A stretch of 64,000 nucleotides of DNA from Osedax fenrisi (lineage: Eukaryota > Annelida > Polychaeta > Sabellida > Siboglinidae). Shown one piece after another: positions 36,677 to 50,626 of this stretch (its first letter is position 1; the number at the start of each line of letters is the position of its first letter). Position numbers and translations under genes: made by a program. Location of the stretch: positions 2,524,566 to 2,588,565 of the forward strand of contig OZ025246.1 in the NCBI GenBank assembly GCA_964019155.1, given 5' to 3'. The notes beneath the pieces were generated by a model, which was not told the DNA's origin, ran no database searches, and worked only from the letters and a program-made list of their open reading frames with translations.

Positions 36677-38302
36677 TAGTTCTATAGTATCATAGGTGTT
36701 GAATTAAATAAAAATATACCATACTCTAATCAAAATATATATGAAAATATTACTAGTAATAAGAGTTCAATTTTTATAAAGCCTGTTTCATCAATAGAAA
36801 TTGAAAATATTGTATATAATTGTGATTCAAAATATAGTACGGATTCCAATGATTTTAACTTTTTTTTAATACGTAACATTATTTTATCCATTAGTAATAT
36901 TTTATCAATTTTATTTAATAAATGCATTGAAAATGGTGTTTACCCTGATATACTTAAAACATCTAAAGTTATAATTTTATATAAAAAAGGAAATAAAAAT
37001 GATTGCTCGAATTATAGGCCAATATCATTGACATCACAATTCTCAAAAATTTTTGAAAAAATTTTAAAAGTAAGAATGTTTTCATTTTTAGATAAAAATT
37101 CTTTAATAAACAATTCTCAATTTGGATTTCAAAAATCTATATCAACATGTGATGCTTTGATAAATTATATCGATTACTTAAATATAAATTACAAATTATT
37201 CATATCCACAATATCGATTGATTTAAAAAAGGCTTTCGATACAATTAATCATGAAATTTTATTAAATAAATTATATATATATGGTTTCAGAGGTATCACT
37301 TTGTCATTATTAAAAAGTTATTTGACAAACAGGTATCAATACGTAAGCTATAATAATACCAATTCTAAAATACTTCCGATTAAATGTGGTGTACCACAAG
37401 GTTCAGTTTTGGGACCAGTATTATTTTTAATGTACATAAATGATTTACCTAATATAACTAATAAATGCAATTTTACTCTTTTTGCTGACGACACAACTTT
37501 AACATTTAAGTCTCATAAGTTAAATGATCTAGAAAAAGAAATAAATTCTACTTTAGTTTTAATATGTGACTGGCTTTGTGGTAATAAGCTAGTTCTTAAT
37601 ATTGATAAAACAAAATTAATTTTATTCCATCGCACAAGAGTTAAACATAAATTGAACATCAAAATAAATAATATAGCCATAAAACAATCAACTAATTTTA
37701 AATTCTTAGGCATTTTAATTGACGAAAATCGAAATTGGAAAATGCAAATAAATAATATTAAAAATAAACTTTACTATGGACTTAGTTTACTACATAGATA
37801 TAAATATAAATTTAATATTAATACTTTAGTTATGCTATATTTTTCTTTTTTTCATAGTCATATTAATTATTGTTCTATTATATGGGGAAGTACTTACCAT
37901 AGCAATATAAAATGTATTCAAATTTTACAAAATAAATGTATGAGAGCAATATATAAACTTGATAACAAAACCAATATTGATTACATTTTTTTAAGACATA
38001 ACATTCTTAAATTTAAAGATATAATAAATATATCCATTTATAAATATATGTTTAGAATATATAACAATCATTATTTGCATAGTTCAATTTGTAAGTTATT
38101 TACCTATAATTGCTCTTTATATACTTTTAGGTTAAATAGAACATTCTTAATACCAAAAATAAGATTTGATCATGATAAATTTAGTATTCGTTACAAAGGC
38201 GCATATTTATGGAATTCTTTAAATACAACCACATCATCTTTGACGAATTTGAATACTTTTACAATACATATTAAAAACATGCTTTTAAATAGTTATATGT
38301 AA
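36677..38302 (+). CDS. CR1/Jockey-like LINE reverse transcriptase, open but 5'-truncated
   Basis: The frame is open from about 36677 to the stop at 38302, some 540 codons; the first Met is at 37028 but homology starts earlier, so this is a truncated ORF2 rather than a gene start. RT motifs in order: 'NYRPISLTSQFSKIFEKI', 'SIDLKKAFDTINHEI' (motif A), 'KCGVPQGSVLGPVLFLMYIN' (motif B), 'LFADDTTLTF' (motif C), 'LNIDKTKLILF' and 'LGILIDENRNW'. The C-terminal domain has 'YCSIIWGSTY' and 'YKGAYLWNSL'. No endonuclease is present. An intact RT core with all catalytic aspartates points to a fairly young insertion. AT-rich codon use matches the genome background. Confidence 0.85.
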
Positions 38303-38790
38303 TCACTTACACCTTATCTGTATTGTTTGTTATTTTATTTACATGATCATCTTTTCTTCTTTTTAGCTCTTTTAAATTGTTCGTATTGTACATATTTTTA
38401 TCTCTAGCCTTTGGTCTTTAGTTTTCTTTGATTTTTATAGTTTAACTTATTTATTATTTCAGTATCTTTTTACATTTTTTAATATTTTATTATATATTTT
38501 TATTATTATTTTATTGTTATATACATGATGATTTCTTGGTATTGAGAGATATATTTAATTTTATTGTATTGCTTTTTTATGAGACAGAACACGAATGAAC
38601 AATATAGAATTGTAAAATATTTATTTATATTTATTCATTTTGTATTTATTCATTTTGTATTAATTCTCTCATTACCAAGAGCAGGTTGGTATCTCGATAA
38701 GTTCAATAGAACTTCTATACCATACCTGGGTTTTTGATCTCGGTCATCAACTGAATCTGATATTATTATTATATTATTATATATCTATTA
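38303..38790 (+). mobile_element. 3' UTR and (ATT)n tail of the CR1/Jockey-like LINE
   Basis: T-rich 3' UTR, then a segment capable of hairpin formation ('ACCAAGAGCAGGTTGG...CCATACCTGGGT'), ending 'TCTGATATTATTATTATATT'. The same final motif ends the copies at 4812 (-) and 4050 (-), which identifies the family's 3' terminus. Confidence 0.7.
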
Positions 38791-38855
38791 GTATAATAGT
38801 AATTACGTTATAATAAAAAGGGAAAAATATGCATTGTAAATCACACAACAAAATA

Positions 38856-38861
38856 TTTATT
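38856..38861 (-). terminator. Candidate polyadenylation signal of GOT2
   Basis: AATAAA on the minus strand, 164 nt beyond the GOT2 stop codon. Not unique in AT-rich DNA. Confidence 0.4.
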
Positions 38862-39024
38862 AAACAGTAATATCAATTATTAAATAATAGATAAACGAAT
38901 ACACTCATCATGCGTTAAGATCTTTGTAAAGATCGTTGTAAAACAATAATAAGTATTGAAGAGGGGTTAAACGAATGGGGGCGGCGGCGGGGTTGTGGGG
39001 CAAGGCCTCGAATACAATCAGATA

Positions 39025-42000
39025 TTACTTGGTAACGGTGTGCATAGCGTGGGCGAGGTATTCCACGTTCTTAGAGGTCACTCCGGCTACGCTGATTCTA
39101 CCATCTTTGGTCAGGAAGATAGCGTGGTCATTAGTCAGCTTGGCGACCTGCCAATGAAAACGTAGCATTTAGTGATTAGGTTGTATATAGTGGCAAATAT
39201 GATAATAATAATAATAATAATAATATTTATTAGAGGAATTGTAGTTAGTGTTCTGTTAGCCTTCAAGTTTATACTAGTAATATGCTGTTTCCTCATAAAG
39301 ATTTCACAATAATACATAGCTGCATATTTTCTGATGTCTTTGCCCATTGACATACATACTAAAAATATATTTGTGTTGTTATTATGGTGGAGTCGTTTCA
39401 TCCCATCCGGTAACTTAGATGAAGTCGATCTCATTTTAAGGCATCCATGTTTTTAATGAGAGCTGATCATATTCTATACAAAATGTACTCGATATATCAA
39501 ATATTTTGCGAAGCAAAGATGATTCACTATCTAAGCTATGTAATATTTTAATATAGTTCTTACACCAACCACTAGATGGATACACATGTATTATTTCAAG
39601 TTAAATTTACTATTAATATTTCATAAGGTAATTAATCTAATTATCAGACTAATATACTTTTGATATTATAATAGATATATGAATTCTATTAAAAAAAATA
39701 AATGTTCAAATTACGACATTTTCACGGTATTGAAAGTTTACATGTAAATAACAATGATTGAATCGATCTACCTTTGACCTATACTAATTCGGTAATATTT
39801 TTATGAATTCACTTTTGATATCTCCAAATAATATTTTTGCGGAACACTTAATTTTCGATATATATCAAATTATTATACATATTTTAATTTAAGATAATAT
39901 TATGGCATATCTTTTCTCAAAAATACATGTAAATAGATACGAAATCCAAAAATAGATTTTAGTTCCGTGCGTCTCATTTGAGCTAATGTCGTTTTTATAT
40001 CAATAATTCGGTCGAATGATTTATCTTTCCTTCGGAAAATTTGTGAATATATATTACTAAAGATGTTATATACTTTAACTAGATTCTGACTACTTTTAAC
40101 GCTCTTTTAAAGAGATTATATATAAATGCATGCGATATATTTTGTATCCTATCAAAGTAAACATTATTTATGAAATAGTGGGCCACACATCTGTACACCG
40201 ATGAGATGATCTATAATTCGCTGGTCATCGCATCGTATGTGTTATATATCGTCATACATTGTCCTATACGTATGCCAATGTACGGCGTTATATGCTGTAT
40301 TATAATGTAGTATCGTAGTTGACTATCCATACGCGTCGATATCGTCTATTAAAGTGATACCAGCGCCGCAGGTACGCCTAGTGCCTGGTATCGTGCACAT
40401 TCCTGCGTGGCCGTCACGCATGACCACCCACGCGCAGACAGCTGCTTATATGGGGTGGGCAGCCGAGCTATGTATAAGCACTTGAATAATAAGTCATCTA
40501 ATAACGTACATAAGCCTCGACGTTTTACTCTCTACGCATACGCACAACTTAACAGATATAAAAGCTAATTTATACTGCTTGTAATTTAATCGGGCATCGC
40601 AAACAGTGTTGTATAGAAATCTTGTCTTTACCGCGCGGTGAACTTTGAACTCTTACGTACCTGATCAGTGGATAGACCGGTGAAGCAGAACATGCCGATC
40701 TGGTCGGTGATGTGCTGCCAGTTCCTAGTGCTACCCTCTTTAGTGAGGTTGTCCTGAAGCAGGCTACGCATACTGATGATGCGGTCGGCCATTAGCTTTA
40801 CGTCGGCGAGCCTGATTGGTCGATAGAGAGGTGCGGTTGTTAACGACGACAATGTGTGCGTTAACTATTTATAGCTTCGTTTATTAATTTTTTTATTTCC
40901 GTTTATTTATTTTTCCATTTATAAGTATTTAACATGTTTAAAAATAGTGCACATGCTATTATTAACTTGTGTTATAATAAACACCATCATCAACATCAAC
41001 ATCATCATCAGCATCATAATCATAGGTTAACTATTTATAGTAGTAATTGTAAAACTATTTCCTTTAATTTTCTTAAACCTTTTTTAAATCCAAAACTTAA
41101 ATATTATTTGATTATTACAGAATTAATAATTGATCAATTTAGAAATATATATTTATCTATATTTTTATATATTTATCTAACTATCTGCCTATCTATCTAC
41201 CTATCTATCAATTATATATTGTTGATTATGTAGTCACTTACACAATGTTCTATGTAATTAGAGTTAATAAAACCACGATTGTAACATTTCAATATTAATA
41301 TTAATGTTACATATGAAATAATCGTCACTGAAGTGCCAGTTACCATTGCGTCTTCAATTTTTCATTTCCTAAGATTTCGATGGCGATACGGGCTCCATTG
41401 ATTGGTGGAGAAGAGTACTGTGGCCTACAATACAAGTAAATAGTAATATACATGTATTGTTATGTTGAATAATGCATCGGTTTCTATTAAATATAAATAT
41501 GTAAATTGTAAGTATATGAGTGGAAATATATATATATTGATTATTTTTGTATTTTCAATTATCATGCATGTGTTTTTTTTCTCATAAACCTGCATTAGTT
41601 TTAGCATATTTAATGGAAAACATTATGATATCAGTTACAATAAATATAATAGAATATATATTTATATATAGACGAATATAAATAGATGTATTTATAAATA
41701 AATAATCGCGAAAGTATAAAGTTGAAATAGGTTCTAAATAAAACTAATATGTTATTGAAATAAATAATTATAGAATACACACGCATATATATATATATAT
41801 ATACTGTGGAGTATAGATTGTATAATTATAAACGTCATTATAAAAGATGTTAGTCTTATTTTTGGAGGTTAAATACACATGTATATATATCAGTAGACAG
41901 TATAGAGTAAACAGTAGTGCCACCTATGTACGAGGAATAACGCCGTACCCACCTGATGATGATCTTAAGTTGCGACATGACGCGTTCCTTCTCCTCGGGG

Positions 42001-45000
42001 GAAGCGGTAGTGACAGTTAAAGCCCCGCACCTCTCCCCGTACAGCCCCATGTTCTTAGCAAAGCTCTGCGCTAACAGCACGGGTAAACCCTCGGAACGGA
42101 ACAGACGTACGGCGAACGCGTCTTGGTCTACGCTACCGCTAGCGAAACCTGGTGGTGAGGGTGAGCGTTAGGGGGGTGCAATAGTGTGTGGGTGAGCGTT
42201 AGGGGGGTTAATAGTATGTGGGGGCGAGGGGGCACTGGGGAAGGGAATGTGGGGTTAATAGTGTATGATTAGGGGTATTGGAGGGTGATTTAGAAGGAGG
42301 GTATACGCTACCGCCTGCTAAACCTATTGTTATGGTTTAGTGATGGAGGTATTAGCATAATAATGAGGTTGTGGGGGAGGAAGTTTAACAATGAGAGTGT
42401 AAGAATGGTGAGCATGAGGGGGTAAAGAGCGTAATAGGAAGTCCATGATGCGTAATAGGGGTAAATAGCGTAATAAGGGGGCACATGATGCGTAAAATGC
42501 TGGTATTGTCAATACTTGTTTCACATGATAATAATAGGATATTATATTTCTTCAGTACGTTAACATGGGTAATCTATGTGGTATCGCGTGATAACTTCCA
42601 CAACACAAGTATCACCAGGTTAAACTGCTATCATGGATGAGGTGAACATCTATACGAATAGCAACACTGGGCGCATGGGTAATAGAAGTAGATACGGTGG
42701 TGTTGTAGGAGGTGGTAATATATGGAGGAGGAAGAGGAGTTCAACCTACAAGAGATCACACTCTCTATATTGTCAATGTTTAGGAGTTGGAGTAATAATC
42801 GCGGGTCGAGGGAATTAAATAGTAATATCTTTAGATGTTTATATTTAAATTCCTTTATAAAAAGACTATTTCTGCTATTTGGAATTAGAGGCGATGATGG
42901 TGGTGATGGTAGTGATGTAACATGCGGGGTTTACTAGTGGGTGTACTAGTAACCTTGATAGGCCATATCGAAGAAGGTCAACAGTTTCCTCTCCTTGACG
43001 ACCTTGCAGATCTCTTTCCATTGGTCAGGCTGTTATGTAAACGATATCGTTAATATTTACAATGTTACAATAAAAGACTTGCAAGTAACGTAAGCGCTGG
43101 ATGATAATTAAAGAATAAAGGATGAGAATGTGAGGGAATTGAGCAACCTTTATGAAAGTTGAACACTTAATGATAGCCTTTTGGAGACTGATACCTAGAA
43201 CACAATAAATCATGGGAGTGTATATTATTACTTGTTACATGTAGCTATACACAACTCTATATATTTGTTTCTTTCATTGATTTACCCAGAGTGTGTTAGG
43301 CTGGACTAGAGGGGTGGGGAAGGAATAGATTGGTCCTAATACAAATTTAAGTTCTAAACTAGTAGGGTTATGGGGGCGGATAAGTCTTAATACTAACTTT
43401 AGGGTTTATACAAGTAGGGTTATGGGGGCGGATGGGTCTTAATACTAACTTTAGGGTCTACACCGGTTGGGTTATGGGCACAGGCGTGTAACAGAATAAT
43501 CGAACCTTCTGGAATATTCTAGTGGGTGGATGTGAGGTATGCATTGTTAGTAATGATAGCAACAGTAGTAGTGGTAGGGAGATAATATAGATGTACAGCT
43601 AGATAATGAAATGATAGATTGTTAACAAGTGTATTTCAACTTTATATTTGCGATTCTATATTTTAACGGTAATCATTGATTTAGCAGAGAGTGGTCTTGT
43701 GCGGATTGTTGATTTTGTGTGTAAATTCTACTATTTATAAATAATTATTCACATTAATATGTATTATCATTGCGCACGAGATCACCAATCCGCATGTGAT
43801 CATTCCCTACGAAATCACTTTGCACCAGATAATCGGTAGTCTATTGCGACTATATATTTGCCTATATAACACAAATCAATAGATAGATATGTAGGGGGAT
43901 GATGAACATATCGACATAGCATCTAGTTAATTAGTGTGGCTTATTAAGTTTTTAATTCTAAGTTGTAATTAAATTATTCTATATATATAAGTATATTTAT
44001 ATAATATATTGAATTCGACCAATGAAAAGTAAGTTTAGCTAGGGTTAAAAACTCACTAAAACGTAACAACATAATTAAGTTATATAAAAATATCATTATT
44101 TGAACGAATCGATCCTTACGCATTAATGCTTTATATAAAGTATCATCATTGTAAAGAGTCGATGAATTATTACCATAATGAAATATACCTTCGTTGATCA
44201 TTGTGCCAAGTTCTAAAGTATATTATACATAAATTATATATATATATATATGTAGTGATATGCATCACCTAGTATAATGCAATGATATGCATGACTGAGT
44301 ACAATGCAGTGATATGCATGACTGTATTAGCACTGAGTAACGCCTCAGAGAAGTCATCAGTTAATCATAATACGTTAGTGATAAATTACCTATATATAAC
44401 TAATATAACTAGATACATATACCCGAATCTATTACATATATATATATTGTTGTTAATGTTGTTATTGTTATTTGGTCCTTTCATCCCATCTAGGAACATA
44501 GATGAAGTTTTTATTATAACCATATATGGCTCTAATGTCCCTTCAAAGCCGCTCTCATGTTAAGGCATCCATGGTTTTAACGAGAGCCGATCATTTATGT
44601 ATACACAATTATATAAGATCACTTCTAAATAATATTTTAAGACCCATTTTATAAAATTAATTAATGGTCTGGACGAGGCTCGAACTCGTGTCCTACTGCT
44701 TGCGTGTCTGACGCCTTAGCCACTGAGCCACACAGGAAGTATTTATATATATATACATATATATGCATAGATTGATGAACCGAGATATCTTTAATGGCTC
44801 CCTCGAAGTTGAAGCCACAGTTTTCAGGATTGTAGTACGCGTATTTCTTAACTTTAAGTCCAGCTGTGCTGAAGGTTGAGTAGAGGTCACGGGTTAGTTT
44901 ATATAGCAGTTTTAATGAAGGTAATATTCATTATTACTGTTAGTTGCATCTGTATCGAATATACATTTAATAATTTCGAAAATACACATACATGATAAAC

Positions 45001-45911
45001 TATTATAAATAATGGATATGTAATATTCCATATAAGAGAGATATATATATATATAAATTAGTTGTTATTATGATTTTAAATTATGTAGAGATACATGTAA
45101 CATCTTTAAATTTGACCTCTGTAATTGTAATCAAAACAAACAGAGGTCATATTTGATAGTACCCAGTGTAGTTTATATAGAAATAACAGATATAAACATA
45201 CTAGTATAGTTCATAACGCTAATTTCATATTTCTTAAGGAGAAGTTATCATAAAGATAGTAATATTAGGACTAAGATTACACAATAATATGTATAAATTT
45301 AGAAATTATAGTTACTAGGAATGCATATTAATATTAGTTGCATTTATACATGATACGACAATCACATAAATCATAGCGAAGTTTAATGATACATACATAG
45401 CAGATATGTACACCTATAGGAGAGAATAGGATAGAATATTCATAAGTTAAAGATTGGGATTATTTAAGGGCCAGCGAAACATATTATTTTTGAAATAAAT
45501 ATTTATTTTATATTAAAATTTATATTATCAGTAAATAAAATATATTATATTTAAAATGATATAGGGCTTGATGCATAAAAGTAACAATACGTGTCATAAA
45601 TAAGCATTTATAAATGCAACTGTATAAAAATAAAGATTAAAATTTAGATAAAATATTTATGTTATTTTAAAACTGATATTACTGCTATTTTTTAAAACTT
45701 AATTTTTAATATTTGAAGCTCCACAATTTCTTTCTACTTGATAAATTTATATGAAACTTTCAGAACTTAATCATCTATTCGTATATATTAAAAGTAAAAT
45801 TGAGTTAACTTAGTGTTTTATAGGTCCCATTCTTATCATATTAAGAGTATCGTATAATTATATTACTTTAATATATTTACACATATAAATATATATTTAT
45901 ATTTTACTTTA

Positions 45912-45953
<42 letters not shown>

Positions 45954-48828
45954 AAATATATTTAATAAGTCATAAAAATACAAGTATTTATCTTATTTAT
46001 CTCAATAGTTATAATACTTTTATAAACTATATTTTCCTATATTCACAATGTAAATATCCATATGTTTCACCAGCTCTCAACATACAAGAGACGAAGCATA
46101 CTAACTTAAAGATGGCGGTGTGGTTACCCCATGAGGGTGTGGGTATGTAGATGGTATCGCTATGGGGATACCACTTGCTGAGGTAGGAAGCACCGATAGC
46201 TAGGGATCCTGTTCCAGAGATGCCTTGAATAGTGGCGTTCTGTAAGGGAGAGAGGGCATTAAGGGGAGGTAGGGAAGGAAGGGATAGCTAGGGATCCTGT
46301 TCCAGAGATGCCTTAAATAGTGGCGTTATGTAAGGGAGATAGGGCATTAAGGGGAGGTAGGGAAGGAAAGAGATAGCTAGGGATATGGTTCAAGAGATAC
46401 CTTATACAGTGGCATTCTGTAAGGGAGAATATAGAATGAGATATGGGAAGAGAATAAAGAGAAAAGATAGATAGAGATATGGTTCCAGAGATACCTTGTA
46501 TAGTGGTGTTATAAAGACCGGAAGAGAAGAGAAGGGAAGAGAAGAAAGGGAAGAGATAGATAGAGGTATGGTTCCAGAGATGCCTTGTATATTGGGGTGT
46601 TATAAAGACGGGAAGATAAGATAATGGTAGAGAAGAAAGGGAAGAGATAGATAGAGATATCGTTCAAGAGATACCTTGTATAGTGGTGTTATAAAGAAGG
46701 GAAGATAAGAGAACGAAGAGAAGAAAGGGAAGAGATAGATAGAGATATGGTTTAAGAGATACCTTGTATAGTGGTGTTATAAAGAAGGGAAGATAAGGGA
46801 AGGGAAGAGAAGAAAGGGAAGAGATAGATAGAGATATGGTTTAAGAGATACCTTGTATAGTGGTGTTATAAAGAAGGGAAGATAAGAGAAAGGAAGAGAG
46901 GTAAGGGAAGAGATAGATAGAGATATGGTTCAAGAGATACCTTGTATAGTGGTGTAATAAAGACAGGAAGAGAAGATAATGGTAGAGAAGGGTAGAGAAT
47001 AGAATGGAAGATAAGGTAAAGAAGGGAAACGTAGAAAAGGTGAAGTGTATAGAATTAAAGGAAAGTGTATAATAGAGGAGGCGGTTAAACTAGGGTGACG
47101 CGATGTGTGAGGTATCATGTGACTAACCAAACCCTCAGCCACCGTGGAGTTACCCTCTCCGAAAGCAAGATTAGCAGCCAGGGTGTTGAACTCGGGGTTA
47201 CCAACGATTGTAGAGTATTCGTGATCTAGTTTCTTCTCAGATATACGATCAGTGGCCTGGTAAACGAGGAATGCGATTAGAACAATATTCATTGTGCAAG
47301 TAGCGCACGTTTCATCTTAATAATATCAATATAGTTATATAAATATATATATTGATTACTTATAGTTATCACTTGTTCAATGGCTAATATTTTTATAACA
47401 AAATTTAAAAAAATGTTTAAAAATTACAAATGTTATACAATATTATGCATATTGCATTATTAAGGTCAAATACCTCGAAAGTCTTCCGAATATTTTATTT
47501 GTCGGTTTATTGTTTCTTATTTATCTTATATAAAATATTTATAGAGTTCGCATTTATATATGAAATATATGAAAACAAGATTATTATAATAATTCCAGTA
47601 TTCTAGTGTGGATTTATGAAAATATTATGAAATATTATATTAACAATTTTTAGTAATATTATAACATTTTTAAAATCCAATGAAAATACAAACTAACAGA
47701 TAGGGTTCTAATATTATAGCTACTATTATTGATTAGAGAATAAATATGTTGAATTAGAGATGAATAAATAAATTATATTATGAATGGTATATAATTTAAA
47801 AATGTATAATAATTATATAATTATACCTTTATTAATTATTAAATATTCGATATAATGAATACAAAATAGATATTTATATTATCTTATTATATTGATTAAT
47901 ATTTCGTTTTTAATTTAAAACTATAAATATATGTGTTTAAATATTAATAGAGCATACTCAATATATATATATATGTTATAAAGTAAAGTCCAGGTACATC
48001 TATTAATGTAATATACATTCATATTAACGTGAATATAATTTAATTTAATTCGCTCATTACATAATAGATATATTATCATACACAAATTATTTAGGCTTCA
48101 AGCTCTGTTGATTGTATAGGCCTAGCTATTTATATATTTCTATTTTCGTATTGATGTTTTTTATTGTCTTTATATTATGTTATTCGTTTTGTATTTAAAT
48201 TGTTATTGTATCACGTATTCCTATAAAAGAGTAATACTGCTTGGTGAGATTGATACACTCTTGGTTCTGGGGTTGGTACATATTATCATTGTCATTATTG
48301 TTATGTTATTTATATTGTGATATTATATATGAACATTAGCTTTGTTAAATATACATATATATATATTATACATTATAGGAAATGTTACATACAAAAATCA
48401 ATATATTCAGTCTATTCAAACTATTATTTATTAGTATGCAATGTTATGTAATATATTATTTATTTTAAATATATTACCATTACAGCTTCTAACATTGTCT
48501 AGTGGTTGATTATATAATAAAATTGTTACATTCACTAGGATTGAGTATAATAGAACATTAAGAAGAAGAACTGCAATTAAAGGATGATGGATCACTGTAT
48601 GTATTTATAATTCAATAATGCAACTACTTTATTTCACAATAAAAGTAACTTTAATTTGCTTTATATATATATATATACATACCTGAATGAAATCAGTTTA
48701 TAGACAAAGTCTAAGGAGGATCAGTGATAAACTTAACCTCCTGACATATATATAATTAAGAAGGGGCTATTCATTACCTATAGCCTATAGGCTCTAGATA
48801 TATAACTATAGTTAGATTGTTATACGAT

Positions 48829-48865
<37 letters not shown>

Positions 48866-50559
48866 CTGAATATAAATAGATAGAAATTGTATTTTTTTGA
48901 ATATGTATTTACGCATATGAATGACTATAAATATAAATATATAGGGGGGGGGGGGAGGGTCGCTGTATATATGTATATAATAGTGATATTGCGTAACATA
49001 ATAAAATAAATCTCTAATTTCAAAAATATATTACAAATTCTATATATTTTTAATTTTTAATGAAAAAACGTGATTCGAGTATATAATTAAAAATAGAAAT
49101 AGACAATAGACGTGGAATAGTTCACTGTAATAGACCGTAGTGTTTACGAGGGGCAGAGGTTTACATCGACTACAGGGGTAGCGGTGGTGGTTCGTGTGGC
49201 GGCATGAACAGACATCCATTAAGAACACCCATAAAAAGTGTTTCATTAATTCTATATTTAGTGTGAGCGTAGCCTAATACAATAAGATTAATCATGGCCA
49301 ATGTAAATAGATCTAAAACATACAAACACACACACAAACACACACATATACACACATATACATAAACATATATATATAGAAAGCAGACTAGTGTGAACTT
49401 TACAATGTTTACAAGTAGAATGGGTACAATAATAGAGGCCTAGTTGGCACTACACACACACACCCACACACATATGTGTGTAGGTATGCGCTACTATTCG
49501 TATGCAGTGTAGATATGATTACGATATGAACAATAAGCGATGTATATCTATCTATTAGGAACATCTCGTTGGGGAGACTTGCGACAGTCGTAGCGGAAAG
49601 TGGTTCAAGTAGCTATAAGTAGTTCATTGGTCGACGGACGAGATGGGGGGGAGAGACGGGGATAAGTAGCGCGACTTAACGTGACTTAGGTAGACGTATA
49701 CACGCGTGTGGCTATTAATAGTCACATGTCAATGTCGGATGGGTACATCGTACTGACACTAAATGAGTAGCACTACTTCACCTCACCGGGGATACATGAG
49801 ATGGGTACATCTAGTAGACAGATGGAGTAGCGCCACTACTACTAACTCACTACTAATGCACTACCACCTCACTACCACCTCACTACTACTTCACTACCAC
49901 CTCACTACTATGGTACATCATATGTGTACGTGGTTGATAATGAAGTAGAAACACTACCGCTGCACTACTACCACTGCCTGATTATTAACACTGAACAGAA
50001 ATGTCACCGATACTTAACATTGCTGTTGCCGAAAGTGCGCGGCGCTACTTTTTATAATGGCAACAGTTAAACAATAATAGTAATAGATGTGATATTAATA
50101 GTAATAGGCTAACTGGGGTAGGTTAATGGTATTAGTTTAATTTCATAAATATAGTTTAACTAACACCATTAACCTAGAACTATTAAGCTAATCCTAATTA
50201 ACCTACCCTAACTAACTTAGTTTAATGGTAGGCTAAGGTGAGTTAGAAGTTAATGATATTAATTGGAGCTAGGTTAATGATACTTATTTAATAAGATTAG
50301 GTTAACAGTGTTTCATTAAAGGTTTAGTTTAACTAGTGCTAGCTTAATTAGGGTTATCTACTAACCATAAGGACAGAAGGAAGAACAAAAGGTTTACCAT
50401 TGTCATCCCTGTAGGCTCCTACTCCAAGGTTAATCTTTTCGGCGACCTTTGCGGGGTAATTGTAGAGGTCAACATATTATACACACTTATGTTATACATA
50501 TCAGGATGATAGATAGGTGTAGGATGGGTAAGGTATTAGTGTGTTTCTAGTATATTAGA

Positions 50560-50626
<67 letters not shown>

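Noticed and set aside
42633..42937. Overlapping plus-strand ORFs in a GOT2 intron
   Set aside because: No recognisable domain or splice context; purine-rich intronic sequence opposite to the gene's direction.
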